DNA of 64,000 bases from Pontiella sulfatireligans (GTDB lineage: Bacteria; Verrucomicrobiota; Kiritimatiellia; Kiritimatiellales; Pontiellaceae): NCBI RefSeq assembly GCF_900890705.1, contig NZ_CAAHFH010000002.1, positions 124,001-188,000 on the forward strand, given 5' to 3'. The notes below the pieces were generated by a model. It was not told the origin of the DNA. It did no database searches and saw only the letters and a program-made list of their open reading frames with translations. The translations under genes were made by a program, and so were the position numbers. Below, piece after piece: positions 1-7,537 of the stretch. How positions within the stretch are numbered: the first letter of the stretch is position 1; the number at the start of each line of letters is the position of its first letter.

Positions 1-675
1 GAGCGCTGCGCCGAGGCGGGTGATTTCGGCAATGCCGCGCGTCATGAGCGCCGCCTTGGAATTGTCGCCAAAACCGAGGCCATCGCTGATGCCCGCAGCC
101 ACGGCCACCACATTCTTAAGCGCCCCGCCGAGCTCCACGCCCACCACATCCTCGAGGGTGTAGACACGGAACGCGTCGTTCAAAAAGAGCTGTTGGATCT
201 GTTCGGCAATCGAATGGTCGCGCGCGGCAATGGCCACGGCGCAGGGAACCCCGCGGGCGACTTCTTCGGCGTGGCTCGGGCCGGAGAGCACGGCGACTTC
301 GCGACCGAGAATTTCTTCGGCCGTTTCGCTCATGCGTTCGTGGGTTTGTTCGTCGAGCCCCTTGGTGGCACTGACGATCAACGCACTCGCAGGAATAAAC
401 GGCTTAAAGGCTTCGACGACGGGTTTGTAAAAGCGCGACGGCACAACCAGCACCACCAGGCCGGCATCCTTCACGGCCTCGGCATGGTCGGAGGTCCAGT
501 TGAGGGAGGCCGGCATTTTCACACCGGGCAGATAGGTTTTGTTTTCGCCCGTCGTCTTGATTTCTTCGAGGTATTCCGGAAAAGGCCCCCACACCGTGGT
601 TTCGTGCCCATTGCGGTCCAGCACCATGGCCAGAGCCGTGCCCCACCCGCCGTCTCCGATTACTGCAACTTTCAT
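1..675 (-). CDS. gpsA: Glycerol-3-phosphate dehydrogenase [NAD(P)+], partial
   Basis: Reduces dihydroxyacetone phosphate to sn-glycerol 3-phosphate in the cytoplasm, supplying the backbone for phospholipids. The reading frame starts at 675 and is open to the left window edge (225 codons; the C-terminal third is outside). The N-terminus MKVAVIGDGGWGTALAMVL is the Rossmann dinucleotide-binding loop in the form typical of GpsA. Further in are a second family block (LVVLVVPSRF) and the active-site lysine region GALKNVVAVAAGI. Its ATG overlaps the plsY stop codon as ATGA, so the two are translationally coupled. The pairing makes sense because PlsY acylates the product of GpsA. Identity is secure; only the end of the gene is missing. 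Confidence 0.95.
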   Translation of the reverse strand, partial: MKVAVIGDGGWGTALAMVLDRNGHETTVWGPFPEYLEEIKTTGENKTYLPGVKMPASLNWTSDHAEAVKDAGLVVLVVPSRFYKPVVEAFKPFIPASALIVSATKGLDEQTHERMSETAEEILGREVAVLSGPSHAEEVARGVPCAVAIAARDHSIAEQIQQLFLNDAFRVYTLEDVVGVELGGALKNVVAVAAGISDGLGFGDNSKAALMTRGIAEITRLGAAL

Positions 676-1283
676 ACCTTTGCCTCTTTCTTTTTTCCGA
701 ACCGGCTTTCGGTTCCGTTCATCAGACGTTTAATGTTGGCACGGTGCAGCCAGACAACCAACAGCGAAAGAATCGAAAGCGCGATTTTTACCGCCACAGG
801 CTTTTCACCTTCCACCCAAACCGTAATGCCGACTGCGATAGCCGCAATGATGGAGGCCAACGAGACGATGCGCGAAAGCACCAGGCAAATCACCCAAAAC
901 AGGAAACCGACGGCCACGGCCACCGGCGCAATGCCGATCAGCATCCCCGCGCTGGTGGCCACGCCTTTTCCTCCCTTAAATTTGAGATAGACCGGAAACG
1001 TGTGCCCGATAATGGCCGCCATGCCGAACAGCACGCCCCATTCAAAAGGCAGCTCGCCAATCTTTGAAAAGAAGAAGGCCGGAATAAATCCCTTGAGCGC
1101 ATCGAGCGTGAAGGTGAAGATGCCCCACCCTTTGCCGACCACACGAAACACGTTGGTGGCGCCAATGTTGCCGCTGCCGTGTTCGCGGATGTTGACCCCG
1201 CGCGACTTGGCGACGAGCAGCCCGAACGGAATGGCGCCGAACAGATAGGCCGCCAACGTTAGTAAAATAATCCCGATTTCCAT
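672..1283 (-). CDS. plsY: Glycerol-3-phosphate acyltransferase PlsY
   Basis: Inner-membrane enzyme that transfers an acyl group from acyl-phosphate to glycerol 3-phosphate, the first committed step of phospholipid synthesis. At 203 residues it has the usual family length. The conserved loop motifs are visible: the first helix with GAIPFG near residue 17, SGNIGATNVFR near 37-47, the segment around DALKGFIPA, and GHTFPVYLKFKGGKGVA near 93-109, where the GGKG stretch binds substrate. About five hydrophobic segments are present. A GGAAAGGGG-like ribosome site precedes the ATG. It sits 14 bp downstream of the AsmA-like gene and overlaps gpsA by 4 bp, forming a three-gene envelope-lipid operon. Confidence 0.96.
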   Translation of the reverse strand: MEIGIILLTLAAYLFGAIPFGLLVAKSRGVNIREHGSGNIGATNVFRVVGKGWGIFTFTLDALKGFIPAFFFSKIGELPFEWGVLFGMAAIIGHTFPVYLKFKGGKGVATSAGMLIGIAPVAVAVGFLFWVICLVLSRIVSLASIIAAIAVGITVWVEGEKPVAVKIALSILSLLVVWLHRANIKRLMNGTESRFGKKKEAKV

Positions 1284-1297
1284 TTAAAACCCCTTTC

Positions 1298-2566
1298 CTA
1301 TTTTCCGAAGAGCCACTTGCCCAGAGTATTGAGATCGTCCTTGAACTCTTCGTTCTCCCGGATTTCATCCACCTGCTCGCCGAGCATCTCCACGGCGGCC
1401 TCGCCCAGCGTTTCCGGCGCCTTGTCTGAGCCAAGCTCTTTGCCGGCCACTCCCCTAAGTATGGAATCGAGCAGGTTCGGCGCATTGCCGCCGATGGCGG
1501 AATAGAGGGCCTGCTGGATATCAATCACCGGTTCCTGCAGCGTGCCCTCCACCGGCACCGTAAAACGGAGCGAACCGATGGAGCCAAGGCCGCCGAAGCG
1601 CTTCGCCAGCTTGTCTTCGAAGCGGATGTCCGTCAGGCTCAGCGCCACGGCGGACCCCTCGAACCGGCCTCCGCGGCAGAAAAACTGCGGATCAAGCCCG
1701 AACGGCGCGGTCCGAATGCCCATCCGGCTGTAGATTTCGTCCATGATGCCTGGATCAATCTCAAGAATCTTGCCCGTGAGGTCGAACGACGGCTTCTCCA
1801 TATCGGTTACCGGCGCCAGCTTGAGCCTAAGGTCGGTGACGAAGCTGGTGCGCCGGTCGCCGAGCGAGCCGATCACGGCCAGTTCGCCCCACGGCGCATT
1901 GGCGGCCTGGAGCGTCGAAATGTTTTTGCCGATCAGGCTTAAATCGAGGGCAATATCGAGCTGGTTGAGCTTAAAGTCGACATAACGCACCGTGGCGCTG
2001 CACTGCAGCGCATTGATCAGCAGCTCCGGCAGCGGTTCGGGTTCGAGAGGCGGCGGCATGGGCCTTCCCGGCACCGGCCTCTCCGGCACGGGGACTCTTT
2101 CAGGCGCGGGTTTTCCCGGGCGCGGAGACGGCCGCTGCACCGGCGGGACGGGTTCGGGCTGCGGAAGCCCTTCCTGCAGTTTGTTCAGGTTGATTTCGCC
2201 GTCCTTGTTGCGGATAACGTTTACGATCGCGTTTTCAACCTCGACGTTCTTCACCAACATCGGCCCCGGCTTAAGGAGCGAGAGAACATCGACCTCAATA
2301 TTGATCCGTTCGATGGAGGCTAGGTTTTCGAGCAGAAAGCCCTCTGGATTTTTAACGGCTACATCTTTGAGGTGCATTTCGCCGGCCGCGGCATTCAGCG
2401 AAAGCCCGCCGACCGTGGCGGCAATGCCGGTCTCTTCTTCAATACGCGGCAGCACCACTTCTCGCATCGCCTTGGTCAGGCCATACTGCAGGAAAAGGTG
2501 CAGCCCCACCAGAATAACGATGCCAAGCGCAAAGACCGACACCAACACTTTGAACATGGTTTTCAT
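1298..2566 (-). CDS. AsmA-like inner-membrane-anchored envelope protein
   Basis: 422 residues. One N-terminal hydrophobic segment (about residues 5-28) is followed by a region that reads like the AsmA/DUF748 group: ETGIAATVGGLSLNAAAGEM, then LLKPGPMLVKNVEVENAIVNV. Members of this group lie in the periplasm anchored to the inner membrane and are linked to lipid transport or outer-membrane assembly. A proline-rich linker (about 135-190, with many PxP and RP steps) separates the N-terminal part from a beta-rich C-terminal part. The gene is first in an operon with plsY and gpsA, consistent with an envelope-lipid role. The exact substrate cannot be told. The family call is from motif resemblance only. 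Confidence 0.75.
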   Translation of the reverse strand: MKTMFKVLVSVFALGIVILVGLHLFLQYGLTKAMREVVLPRIEEETGIAATVGGLSLNAAAGEMHLKDVAVKNPEGFLLENLASIERINIEVDVLSLLKPGPMLVKNVEVENAIVNVIRNKDGEINLNKLQEGLPQPEPVPPVQRPSPRPGKPAPERVPVPERPVPGRPMPPPLEPEPLPELLINALQCSATVRYVDFKLNQLDIALDLSLIGKNISTLQAANAPWGELAVIGSLGDRRTSFVTDLRLKLAPVTDMEKPSFDLTGKILEIDPGIMDEIYSRMGIRTAPFGLDPQFFCRGGRFEGSAVALSLTDIRFEDKLAKRFGGLGSIGSLRFTVPVEGTLQEPVIDIQQALYSAIGGNAPNLLDSILRGVAGKELGSDKAPETLGEAAVEMLGEQVDEIRENEEFKDDLNTLGKWLFGK

Positions 2567-2722
2567 TCTGTTCCCTCTGATAAATTATGAAGCATACAGA
2601 ACTTGCCGGATTAATCCACTGGAGAATTCCACCGCATGGGCCTATAACCAACCGCGTTCCAGGTAATGGAACAAAGGGCGCCCCGCCGTTTGCGAAGGTT
2701 GCAAAAAGAGCACGGTTAGTCT

Positions 2723-2751
2723 TTGACAACCGGAGGGATAGTGAGTAACTT
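2723..2751 (+). promoter_or_regulatory. Sigma-70-type promoter for the small basic protein
   Basis: A perfect -35 hexamer TTGACA (2723-2728) is followed after exactly 17 bp by TAACTT (2746-2751), a weak -10. Transcription would start near 2758, giving a leader of about 33 nt with a strong GGAGG ribosome site 6 nt before the ATG at 2791. The position and spacing fit; the -10 is poor, so confidence is moderate. Confidence 0.5.
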
Positions 2752-2790
2752 TCGCGATCATTTTTTGAGAATAACGACGGAGGATATACC

Positions 2791-2946
2791 ATGTCGATGC
2801 ACAGCAGTTTGAAGGGAGCGGCCAAGATCCGCACGAAACGCAATGTTCTGAAGCGCTTTGAGCGCGTTGAAAGCCTGAAGAAAGATGGTCGTTGGAAAGA
2901 CGGCGATCGCGCTTTTGGCCTGCCCAAGACCAAGCCCGAAGCTTAA
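2791..2946 (+). CDS. Small basic protein of the PVC signature family
   Basis: 51 residues, rich in lysine and arginine, beginning MSMHSSLKGAAKIRTKRNVL and ending with PKTKPEA. The motif KRNVLKRFERVE...LKKDGRW and the short length match the small basic protein known as a signature of Planctomycetes, Verrucomicrobia and Chlamydiae (TIGR04137 as I recall). That family is thought to act with RNA or the ribosome; the role is not proven. The gene has its own promoter, an excellent ribosome site (ACGGAGG) and a terminator 25 bp after the stop, so it is a single-gene unit, probably highly expressed. It is the best taxonomic marker in the window. Confidence 0.85.
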   Translation: MSMHSSLKGAAKIRTKRNVLKRFERVESLKKDGRWKDGDRAFGLPKTKPEA

Positions 2947-2970
2947 TTCGCGGATTGGATTGATTTGCAT

Positions 2971-3003
2971 AGCACTCCAGGCCTGGCCGGGGGTGCTTTT
3001 TTA
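2971..3003 (+). terminator. Rho-independent terminator after the small basic protein
   Basis: Inverted arms AGCAC(T)CC (2971-2978) and GGGGTGCT (2990-2997) enclose a short GC-rich loop and are followed directly by six T residues. The placement between the 51-residue gene and the pseudouridine synthase fits a strong intrinsic terminator for the former. Confidence 0.8.
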
Positions 3004-3020
3004 GTGATTAGGTGCAAACC

Positions 3021-3767
3021 ATGCAGGAACAGGTTCGACTACAAAAACATCTGGCCGATTGCGGCCTTGGCTCGCGGCGGTTTTGCGAAAAACTGATCAC
3101 CGCCGGCCGGGTGAAGGTTGACGGAAAAACCGTTACCGAACTCGGCACAAAGATTGATCCATCCCAGCAAAAAGTGGTCTGCAACGGCCAGCCCGCGATG
3201 ATCGACCCGCCCGTCACCCTGCTTTTGAACAAGCCCCCCAAGGTTATCTGCACCTCCGACGATCCGCAAGGGCGCACTACGGTGCTGGATTTGCTCGAAG
3301 ACCTCCCCGAGCGCGTCTACACGGTCGGCCGGCTCGACTTTATGAGCGAAGGCCTGATTATTGTAACCAATGACGGCGATCTGGCCCACGCCCTGATGCA
3401 TCCGCGCTACCATGTGGAAAAAGTCTACAAAGTGTGGATCGACACGCCGATCGGCTTCCACCAGCTGCAGAAGATGAAGCGCGGCATTCCCAATCAGGGC
3501 GAAACCCTGCGCGTACTCGACATCGACGAAGGCCAGCACACCCGCAAGGGCGTAGAATACACCATCACGCTGGGCGAAGGCAAAAACCGCCACATCCGCC
3601 GCTTGATGGACCACTTCGAAAAGAAGGTCTTCCGCCTGATGCGCATCTCCATTGGCCCCATCCGGCTCGACAACCTCAAGCCCGGCGAGTGGCGTCGCGC
3701 CAAGCCGTCTGAATTAAAAATACTGCGACAGGCTATCTCCGAAGCAAGCAAAAGCGATAAAAAGTGA
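3021..3767 (+). CDS. RsuA/RluB-family rRNA pseudouridine synthase
   Basis: Isomerises a uridine in rRNA to pseudouridine. From the ATG at 3021 the protein has 248 residues; an in-frame GTG at 3012 would add three. An N-terminal S4 RNA-binding domain (about residues 4-60: RLQKHLADCGLGSRRFCEKL) is followed by the catalytic domain with the hallmark GRLDFMSEGLIIVTNDGDL near residue 100, whose aspartate is the catalytic residue. Further family blocks are KVYKVW and GKNRHIRRLM. Length and order match RluB-type enzymes, which modify 23S rRNA, but RsuA/RluE/RluF cannot be excluded. It stands alone between the small basic protein and the methionine genes. Confidence 0.92.
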   Translation: MQEQVRLQKHLADCGLGSRRFCEKLITAGRVKVDGKTVTELGTKIDPSQQKVVCNGQPAMIDPPVTLLLNKPPKVICTSDDPQGRTTVLDLLEDLPERVYTVGRLDFMSEGLIIVTNDGDLAHALMHPRYHVEKVYKVWIDTPIGFHQLQKMKRGIPNQGETLRVLDIDEGQHTRKGVEYTITLGEGKNRHIRRLMDHFEKKVFRLMRISIGPIRLDNLKPGEWRRAKPSELKILRQAISEASKSDKK

Positions 3768-3843
3768 TGCTTGTATACGCCTAAGCATCTCTAATCATCG
3801 TAAACCGCTTGACTCAAAAGATTAAAAATAATAAAAAACCCTC

Positions 3844-3871
3844 TTGACTAAATAGCACAATACACTACCGT
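3844..3871 (+). promoter_or_regulatory. Probable promoter of the SAM riboswitch-metY unit
   Basis: TTGACT (3844-3849) followed by a 16-bp spacer and TACCGT (3866-3871), in an AT-rich stretch directly before the riboswitch aptamer. A second TTGACT lies upstream near 3810. The -10 is weak; the site is proposed mainly from position. Confidence 0.4.
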
Positions 3872-3887
3872 ATTTCTCATATTTAAA

Positions 3888-3987
3888 ACATTGAGAGCGG
3901 CGTGAGGGAACTGGCCCGATGATCGCCCGGCAACCTGGAAACAGTTAAGGTGCCAAGGCCAGGCTTTGCAGCGCAAAGCAACGATGT
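3888..3987 (+). promoter_or_regulatory. SAM riboswitch (SAM-I/IV clan) upstream of metY
   Basis: The aptamer core is easily recognised: GAGGGAACTGGCCCGATGA (3904-3922), then GCCCGGCAACC and GGTGCCAAGGCC, the conserved joining segments of the SAM-I fold. A P4-like hairpin GCTTTGC/GCAAAGC follows (3963-3979). The closing helix P1 can form from ACATT at 3888 and GATGT at 3983. A further small hairpin (TTCTC, GAAA loop, GAGAA, about 3989-4002) lies between the aptamer and the ribosome site AAAAGGAAA of metY. No T-run terminator is visible, so control is more likely at translation start. SAM binding should switch off the metY-metX pathway. Confidence 0.88.
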
Positions 3988-4069
3988 GTTCTCGAAAGAG
4001 AAAATGTTCGATGTCTTTCCTCAGAGTATTCCTTGCCCGTTTCGTAAAATTAAACGAAAAGGAAATACC

Positions 4070-5350
4070 ATGAGCAAACTGGAAACCCAATGCCTCCACG
4101 CCGGATATGAAACCGTGGAAGCCACCACCAACTCGCACGCCGTACCGCTGTACCGCACCGCGGCCTACCGTTTCAACAGCACGGAACACGCCGCCAACCT
4201 CTTTACCCTCAAAGAGCTCGGCAACATCTACACCCGCCTGACGAACCCGACCACCGATGTGCTCGAGCAGCGTGTGGCCGCACTCGAAGGCGGCGCCGCC
4301 GCCCTGGCCGTCTCTTCAGGCACCACCGCCATCTTCTACAGCATCATCAACCTGGCAAAATCGGGCGACGAAATCGTTGCGGCCAACAACCTCTACGGCG
4401 GCACCTACACGCAGTTCAACGACATCCTCCCGTCGATGGGCATCACCGTTAAGTTCGTCGATCCCACCGATCCGAAAAACTTTGAAGCGGCCATCACCGA
4501 AAAGACCAAGGCCGTCTATGCCGAGTCCGTCGGCAATCCGCTGCTCGACGTGATCGACATCCAAGCCATCGCCGACATCGCGCATGCCCACGGCCTGCCG
4601 CTGATCATCGACAGCACCTTCACCACCCCCGCCCTTTGCCGTCCGCTTGAACACGGCGCCGACATCGTGGTGCACTCGCTGACCAAATGGCTCGGCGGAC
4701 ACGGCACCGCCATCGGCGGCATTGTTGTGGACTCCGGCAAGTTTGACTGGACCACCGGCAAGCACCCGCAACTCTCCGACCCGGAACCGAGCTACTGGAA
4801 CGTCAGCTTCGCCAACGACCTCGGCGACCTGGCCCCCCTCGCCTACATCCTGCGCATGCGCCTGATTCCGCTCCGCAACCTCGGCGGATGCATTTCCCCC
4901 GACAACTCCTGGATGGTCCTGCAGGGCATCGAAACCCTCAGTCTGCGCATGGAGCGCCATTCCGAAAACGGACTGGCCGTGGCCAAGCATCTGCAGAGCC
5001 ACGACAAAGTCGAGTGGGTCCGCCAGCCGGGCCTCGAAGGCGATCCGTCCAACGAGCTGGCGAAGAAATACCTGCCGAACGGAACCGGCGGCATGGTCAT
5101 CTTCGGCATCAAGGGCGGCGCGGAAGCAGGCAAGAAGTTCATCGAGAGCCTCGGGTTGTTCTCGCACCTCGCCAACGTCGGCGATGCGCGCAGCCTGGCC
5201 ATTCACCCGGCCAGCACCACCCACTCGCAGCTCTCCGAAGAGCAGCAGGCGGCGGGACGCATCACGCCGGATCTGATCCGCCTCTCTGTAGGGCTTGAAC
5301 ATATCGACGATATCCTGTCTGATATTAACCAAGCTTTGGCGAAAGTGTAG
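4070..5350 (+). CDS. metY: O-acetylhomoserine sulfhydrylase (Cys/Met metabolism PLP enzyme)
   Basis: Makes homocysteine from O-acetylhomoserine and sulfide with pyridoxal phosphate. 426 residues from the ATG at 4070, which follows AAAAGGAAATACC; upstream in-frame codons fall inside the riboswitch and were not used. The protein begins MSKLETQCLHAGYE and shows the family blocks RLTNPTTDVLEQRVAALEGG, SSGTTAIFYSI, a PLP-lysine segment VHSLTKWLGGHGTAIGG and a C-terminal SVGLEHIDDI. The length of about 425 with the long insert typical of MetY separates it from MetB/MetZ (about 380-400). It sits behind a SAM riboswitch and ahead of metX, so both steps of the direct sulfhydrylation route are adjacent. 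Confidence 0.93.
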   Translation: MSKLETQCLHAGYETVEATTNSHAVPLYRTAAYRFNSTEHAANLFTLKELGNIYTRLTNPTTDVLEQRVAALEGGAAALAVSSGTTAIFYSIINLAKSGDEIVAANNLYGGTYTQFNDILPSMGITVKFVDPTDPKNFEAAITEKTKAVYAESVGNPLLDVIDIQAIADIAHAHGLPLIIDSTFTTPALCRPLEHGADIVVHSLTKWLGGHGTAIGGIVVDSGKFDWTTGKHPQLSDPEPSYWNVSFANDLGDLAPLAYILRMRLIPLRNLGGCISPDNSWMVLQGIETLSLRMERHSENGLAVAKHLQSHDKVEWVRQPGLEGDPSNELAKKYLPNGTGGMVIFGIKGGAEAGKKFIESLGLFSHLANVGDARSLAIHPASTTHSQLSEEQQAAGRITPDLIRLSVGLEHIDDILSDINQALAKV

Positions 5351-5501
5351 CCAGCCCTCGGCTGGCGGAAGATTGAAAGACTGGAAGATTGGAATAACTG
5401 GATTGTTGGATGAACGGGCATCTCTGCCGGAGCTTTAAGCCCATTCATCCACCCTTCCATTCATCCACCCTTCCGCCGCCTGCCAGGCGGCAGGAATTAT
5501 C

Positions 5502-6647
5502 ATGGAAACAAGAAGCAAATTCTACACCTACGGAGAAGACGAAAAATCCCGCCTCGTGTTGCACGACGGGCGCGATTTTGGCCCTGTCACACTCGCATAC
5601 GAAGCCTACGGGAAACTCAACGAAGCCAAGGACAATGCGATCCTGATCTTCCACGCACTTTCGGGGTCGCAGCATGTGGCCGGCTTCAACCCGGAAGTTC
5701 CAAACACGGGCGACCGCTGGAATTCCGAGTGCCAAACCGGCTGGTGGGACGGCTTTGTCGGGCCGGGAAAAACCATCGACACCGACCGCTTCTTCATCAT
5801 TTGCGTGAACTATTTCGGCGGATGCTACGGCAGCACCGGCCCCTCCTCCATCAATCCGGAAACCGGCAAGAAATACGGAGGCGACTTCCCGCATTTCACC
5901 TTCGGCGACATTGTCGACTCCCAGATTCCGCTGTTCAACGCGCTGGGCATTGAGCGGTTCCACGCCGCGGTCGGCTCATCGCTGGGCGGCATGCTGGTGA
6001 TGAACTTTGCCTCGCGCTATCCGGAACGGGTCAACCGCATCATCCCGGTGGCCTGCGGCCTCGAGTCCACCACGCTGACGCGGGTGCACAACCTCGAACA
6101 GATCCTCGCAATTGAAAACGACCCGAACTTTTGCAACGGCCACTACTACGACGGCCCGCGCCCGCTGCGCGGCCTCGCGCTGGCCCGCATGATTTCGCAC
6201 AAAACCTTCGTGTCGCTTCTCGACATGGAAGCGCGGATGAGCGACAAGTGCGAGCAGGAGCACGACGAGTTTTCGTGGTACAGAATCCGCACGCCGCTGG
6301 AATCCTACATTCTGCATCAAGGCCGGAAGTTTCTGCGCCGCTTCGATGCCAACACCTACCTCTACCTCATCGCCGGCTGGACCAACTATAATCTGGCGCG
6401 CGACTTCGGCACCAAGGACTATGCCGAAGTATTCAAGGGATGTGAACATCAGGAATATCTCGTGTTCAGCATCGATTCCGACTGCTGCTTTTATCCCGAT
6501 GAACAGGAATACCTTTTTCAGAAGCTTCAGGAAAACGGGATTGCATCGGAATACATCACCGTCCACTCCGAAAAGGGCCACGACTCGTTCCTGCTCGAAC
6601 CCGAACTCTATTCCGAGCCCATCCGCAACATGCTGGAAAAAACTTAA
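5502..6647 (+). CDS. metX: Homoserine O-acetyltransferase
   Basis: Transfers acetyl from acetyl-CoA to homoserine, giving the substrate of MetY. 381 residues of alpha/beta-hydrolase fold. The nucleophile serine lies in GSSLGGMLVMNFASRYPERV (about residue 162), the acid in FSIDSDCCFYPDEQ and the histidine in SEKGHDSFLLE near the C-terminus. A GGCAGGAA ribosome site precedes the ATG. The 151-bp gap after metY has short tandem CATTCATCCACCCTTC units and hairpin-prone GC pairs (CCAGCC/GGCTGG, CCGCC/GGCGG) but no obvious new promoter, so it is probably cotranscribed with metY. A few MetX-like enzymes use succinyl-CoA; this cannot be judged here. Confidence 0.93.
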   Translation: METRSKFYTYGEDEKSRLVLHDGRDFGPVTLAYEAYGKLNEAKDNAILIFHALSGSQHVAGFNPEVPNTGDRWNSECQTGWWDGFVGPGKTIDTDRFFIICVNYFGGCYGSTGPSSINPETGKKYGGDFPHFTFGDIVDSQIPLFNALGIERFHAAVGSSLGGMLVMNFASRYPERVNRIIPVACGLESTTLTRVHNLEQILAIENDPNFCNGHYYDGPRPLRGLALARMISHKTFVSLLDMEARMSDKCEQEHDEFSWYRIRTPLESYILHQGRKFLRRFDANTYLYLIAGWTNYNLARDFGTKDYAEVFKGCEHQEYLVFSIDSDCCFYPDEQEYLFQKLQENGIASEYITVHSEKGHDSFLLEPELYSEPIRNMLEKT

Positions 6648-6732
6648 ACACTAAGGCACAAAGAACACCAAGAGGCCTGCTTTGTGGAGCTTTGTGCCCT
6701 TTGAGCCTTCGTGGTTAATAATTGGAGCTGTC

Positions 6733-7491
6733 ATGATTGTTTTACTTTCCCCCTCAAAGAGCATGGACATGGAACCGGCGAAAGCGGCCGATTTCACGCA
6801 GCCGCAGTTCATCGAGCAATCCAAGAAACTCGTCTCCAAGGCCCGGAAGTTTTCCGTCGCCGAGCTGATGGAGTTTATGGAAATCAGCGAAAAACTGGCT
6901 GAACTTAACCGCCAACGCTTCAAGGACTGGAAACCGCCCTTCACCACGGAAAACGCCAAACCGGCCGTGCTGGCCTTCACCGGCAACGTCTACGACGGAC
7001 TCGACGCCAGCACGCTCAAAAAACGCGACCTCAATTTTGCGCAAGAGCATCTGCAGATCCTGTCCGGCCTCTACGGACTGCTCAAGCCGCTCGACCTCAT
7101 TCAGCCCTACCGCCTCGAAATGGGCCGTCCGCTCGAAACGCGCGGCGCAAAAAACCTTTACGAATTCTGGAAAACCACGATCACCGCAGAGCTGAACGCC
7201 GCCAAAGGCAACCTGCTGGTCAATCTGGCTTCGCAGGAATATTTCAAGGCCATCGACAAGCGCGCGCTCAACAAAACGATCGTCTCGCCGGTCTTCAAAG
7301 ACGAAAAAAACGGGAAGCTCAAAATCATCAGCTTCTACGCAAAAAAAGCGCGGGGCCGCATGGCGCGCTACATCATTGAAAACCGCATCAAGGATTCAGA
7401 TGGCCTGCTGGACTTTGCAGCCGACGGCTATCGTTGCGATGCCGCCCTCTCCAAACCCGACGCGCCCGTCTTCACGCGTTCAGAAGTGTAG
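6733..7491 (+). CDS. yaaA: YaaA-family peroxide stress / DNA-binding protein
   Basis: 252 residues from the ATG at 6733, preceded by GGAGCTGTC. The start MIVLLSPSKSMDMEP and later blocks AVLAFTGNVYDGL, LSGLYGLLKPLDLIQPYRLEMG and LKIISFYAKKARGRMARYIIE identify the UPF0246/YaaA family. In E. coli YaaA lowers free iron and protects DNA during peroxide stress. Length is standard. Earlier in-frame codons (from 6682) lie in a low-complexity intergenic stretch of the sort CTTTGTG...CTTCGTGG that recurs elsewhere in the window (near 30100 and 60930), so they were rejected. The CRISPR array begins 46 bp after its stop. Confidence 0.9.
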   Translation: MIVLLSPSKSMDMEPAKAADFTQPQFIEQSKKLVSKARKFSVAELMEFMEISEKLAELNRQRFKDWKPPFTTENAKPAVLAFTGNVYDGLDASTLKKRDLNFAQEHLQILSGLYGLLKPLDLIQPYRLEMGRPLETRGAKNLYEFWKTTITAELNAAKGNLLVNLASQEYFKAIDKRALNKTIVSPVFKDEKNGKLKIISFYAKKARGRMARYIIENRIKDSDGLLDFAADGYRCDAALSKPDAPVFTRSEV

Positions 7492-7537
7492 CGCGCGCTT
7501 CCCGACTTGTCCGGCGGAGCCTTGGCGAGGGAGGGAG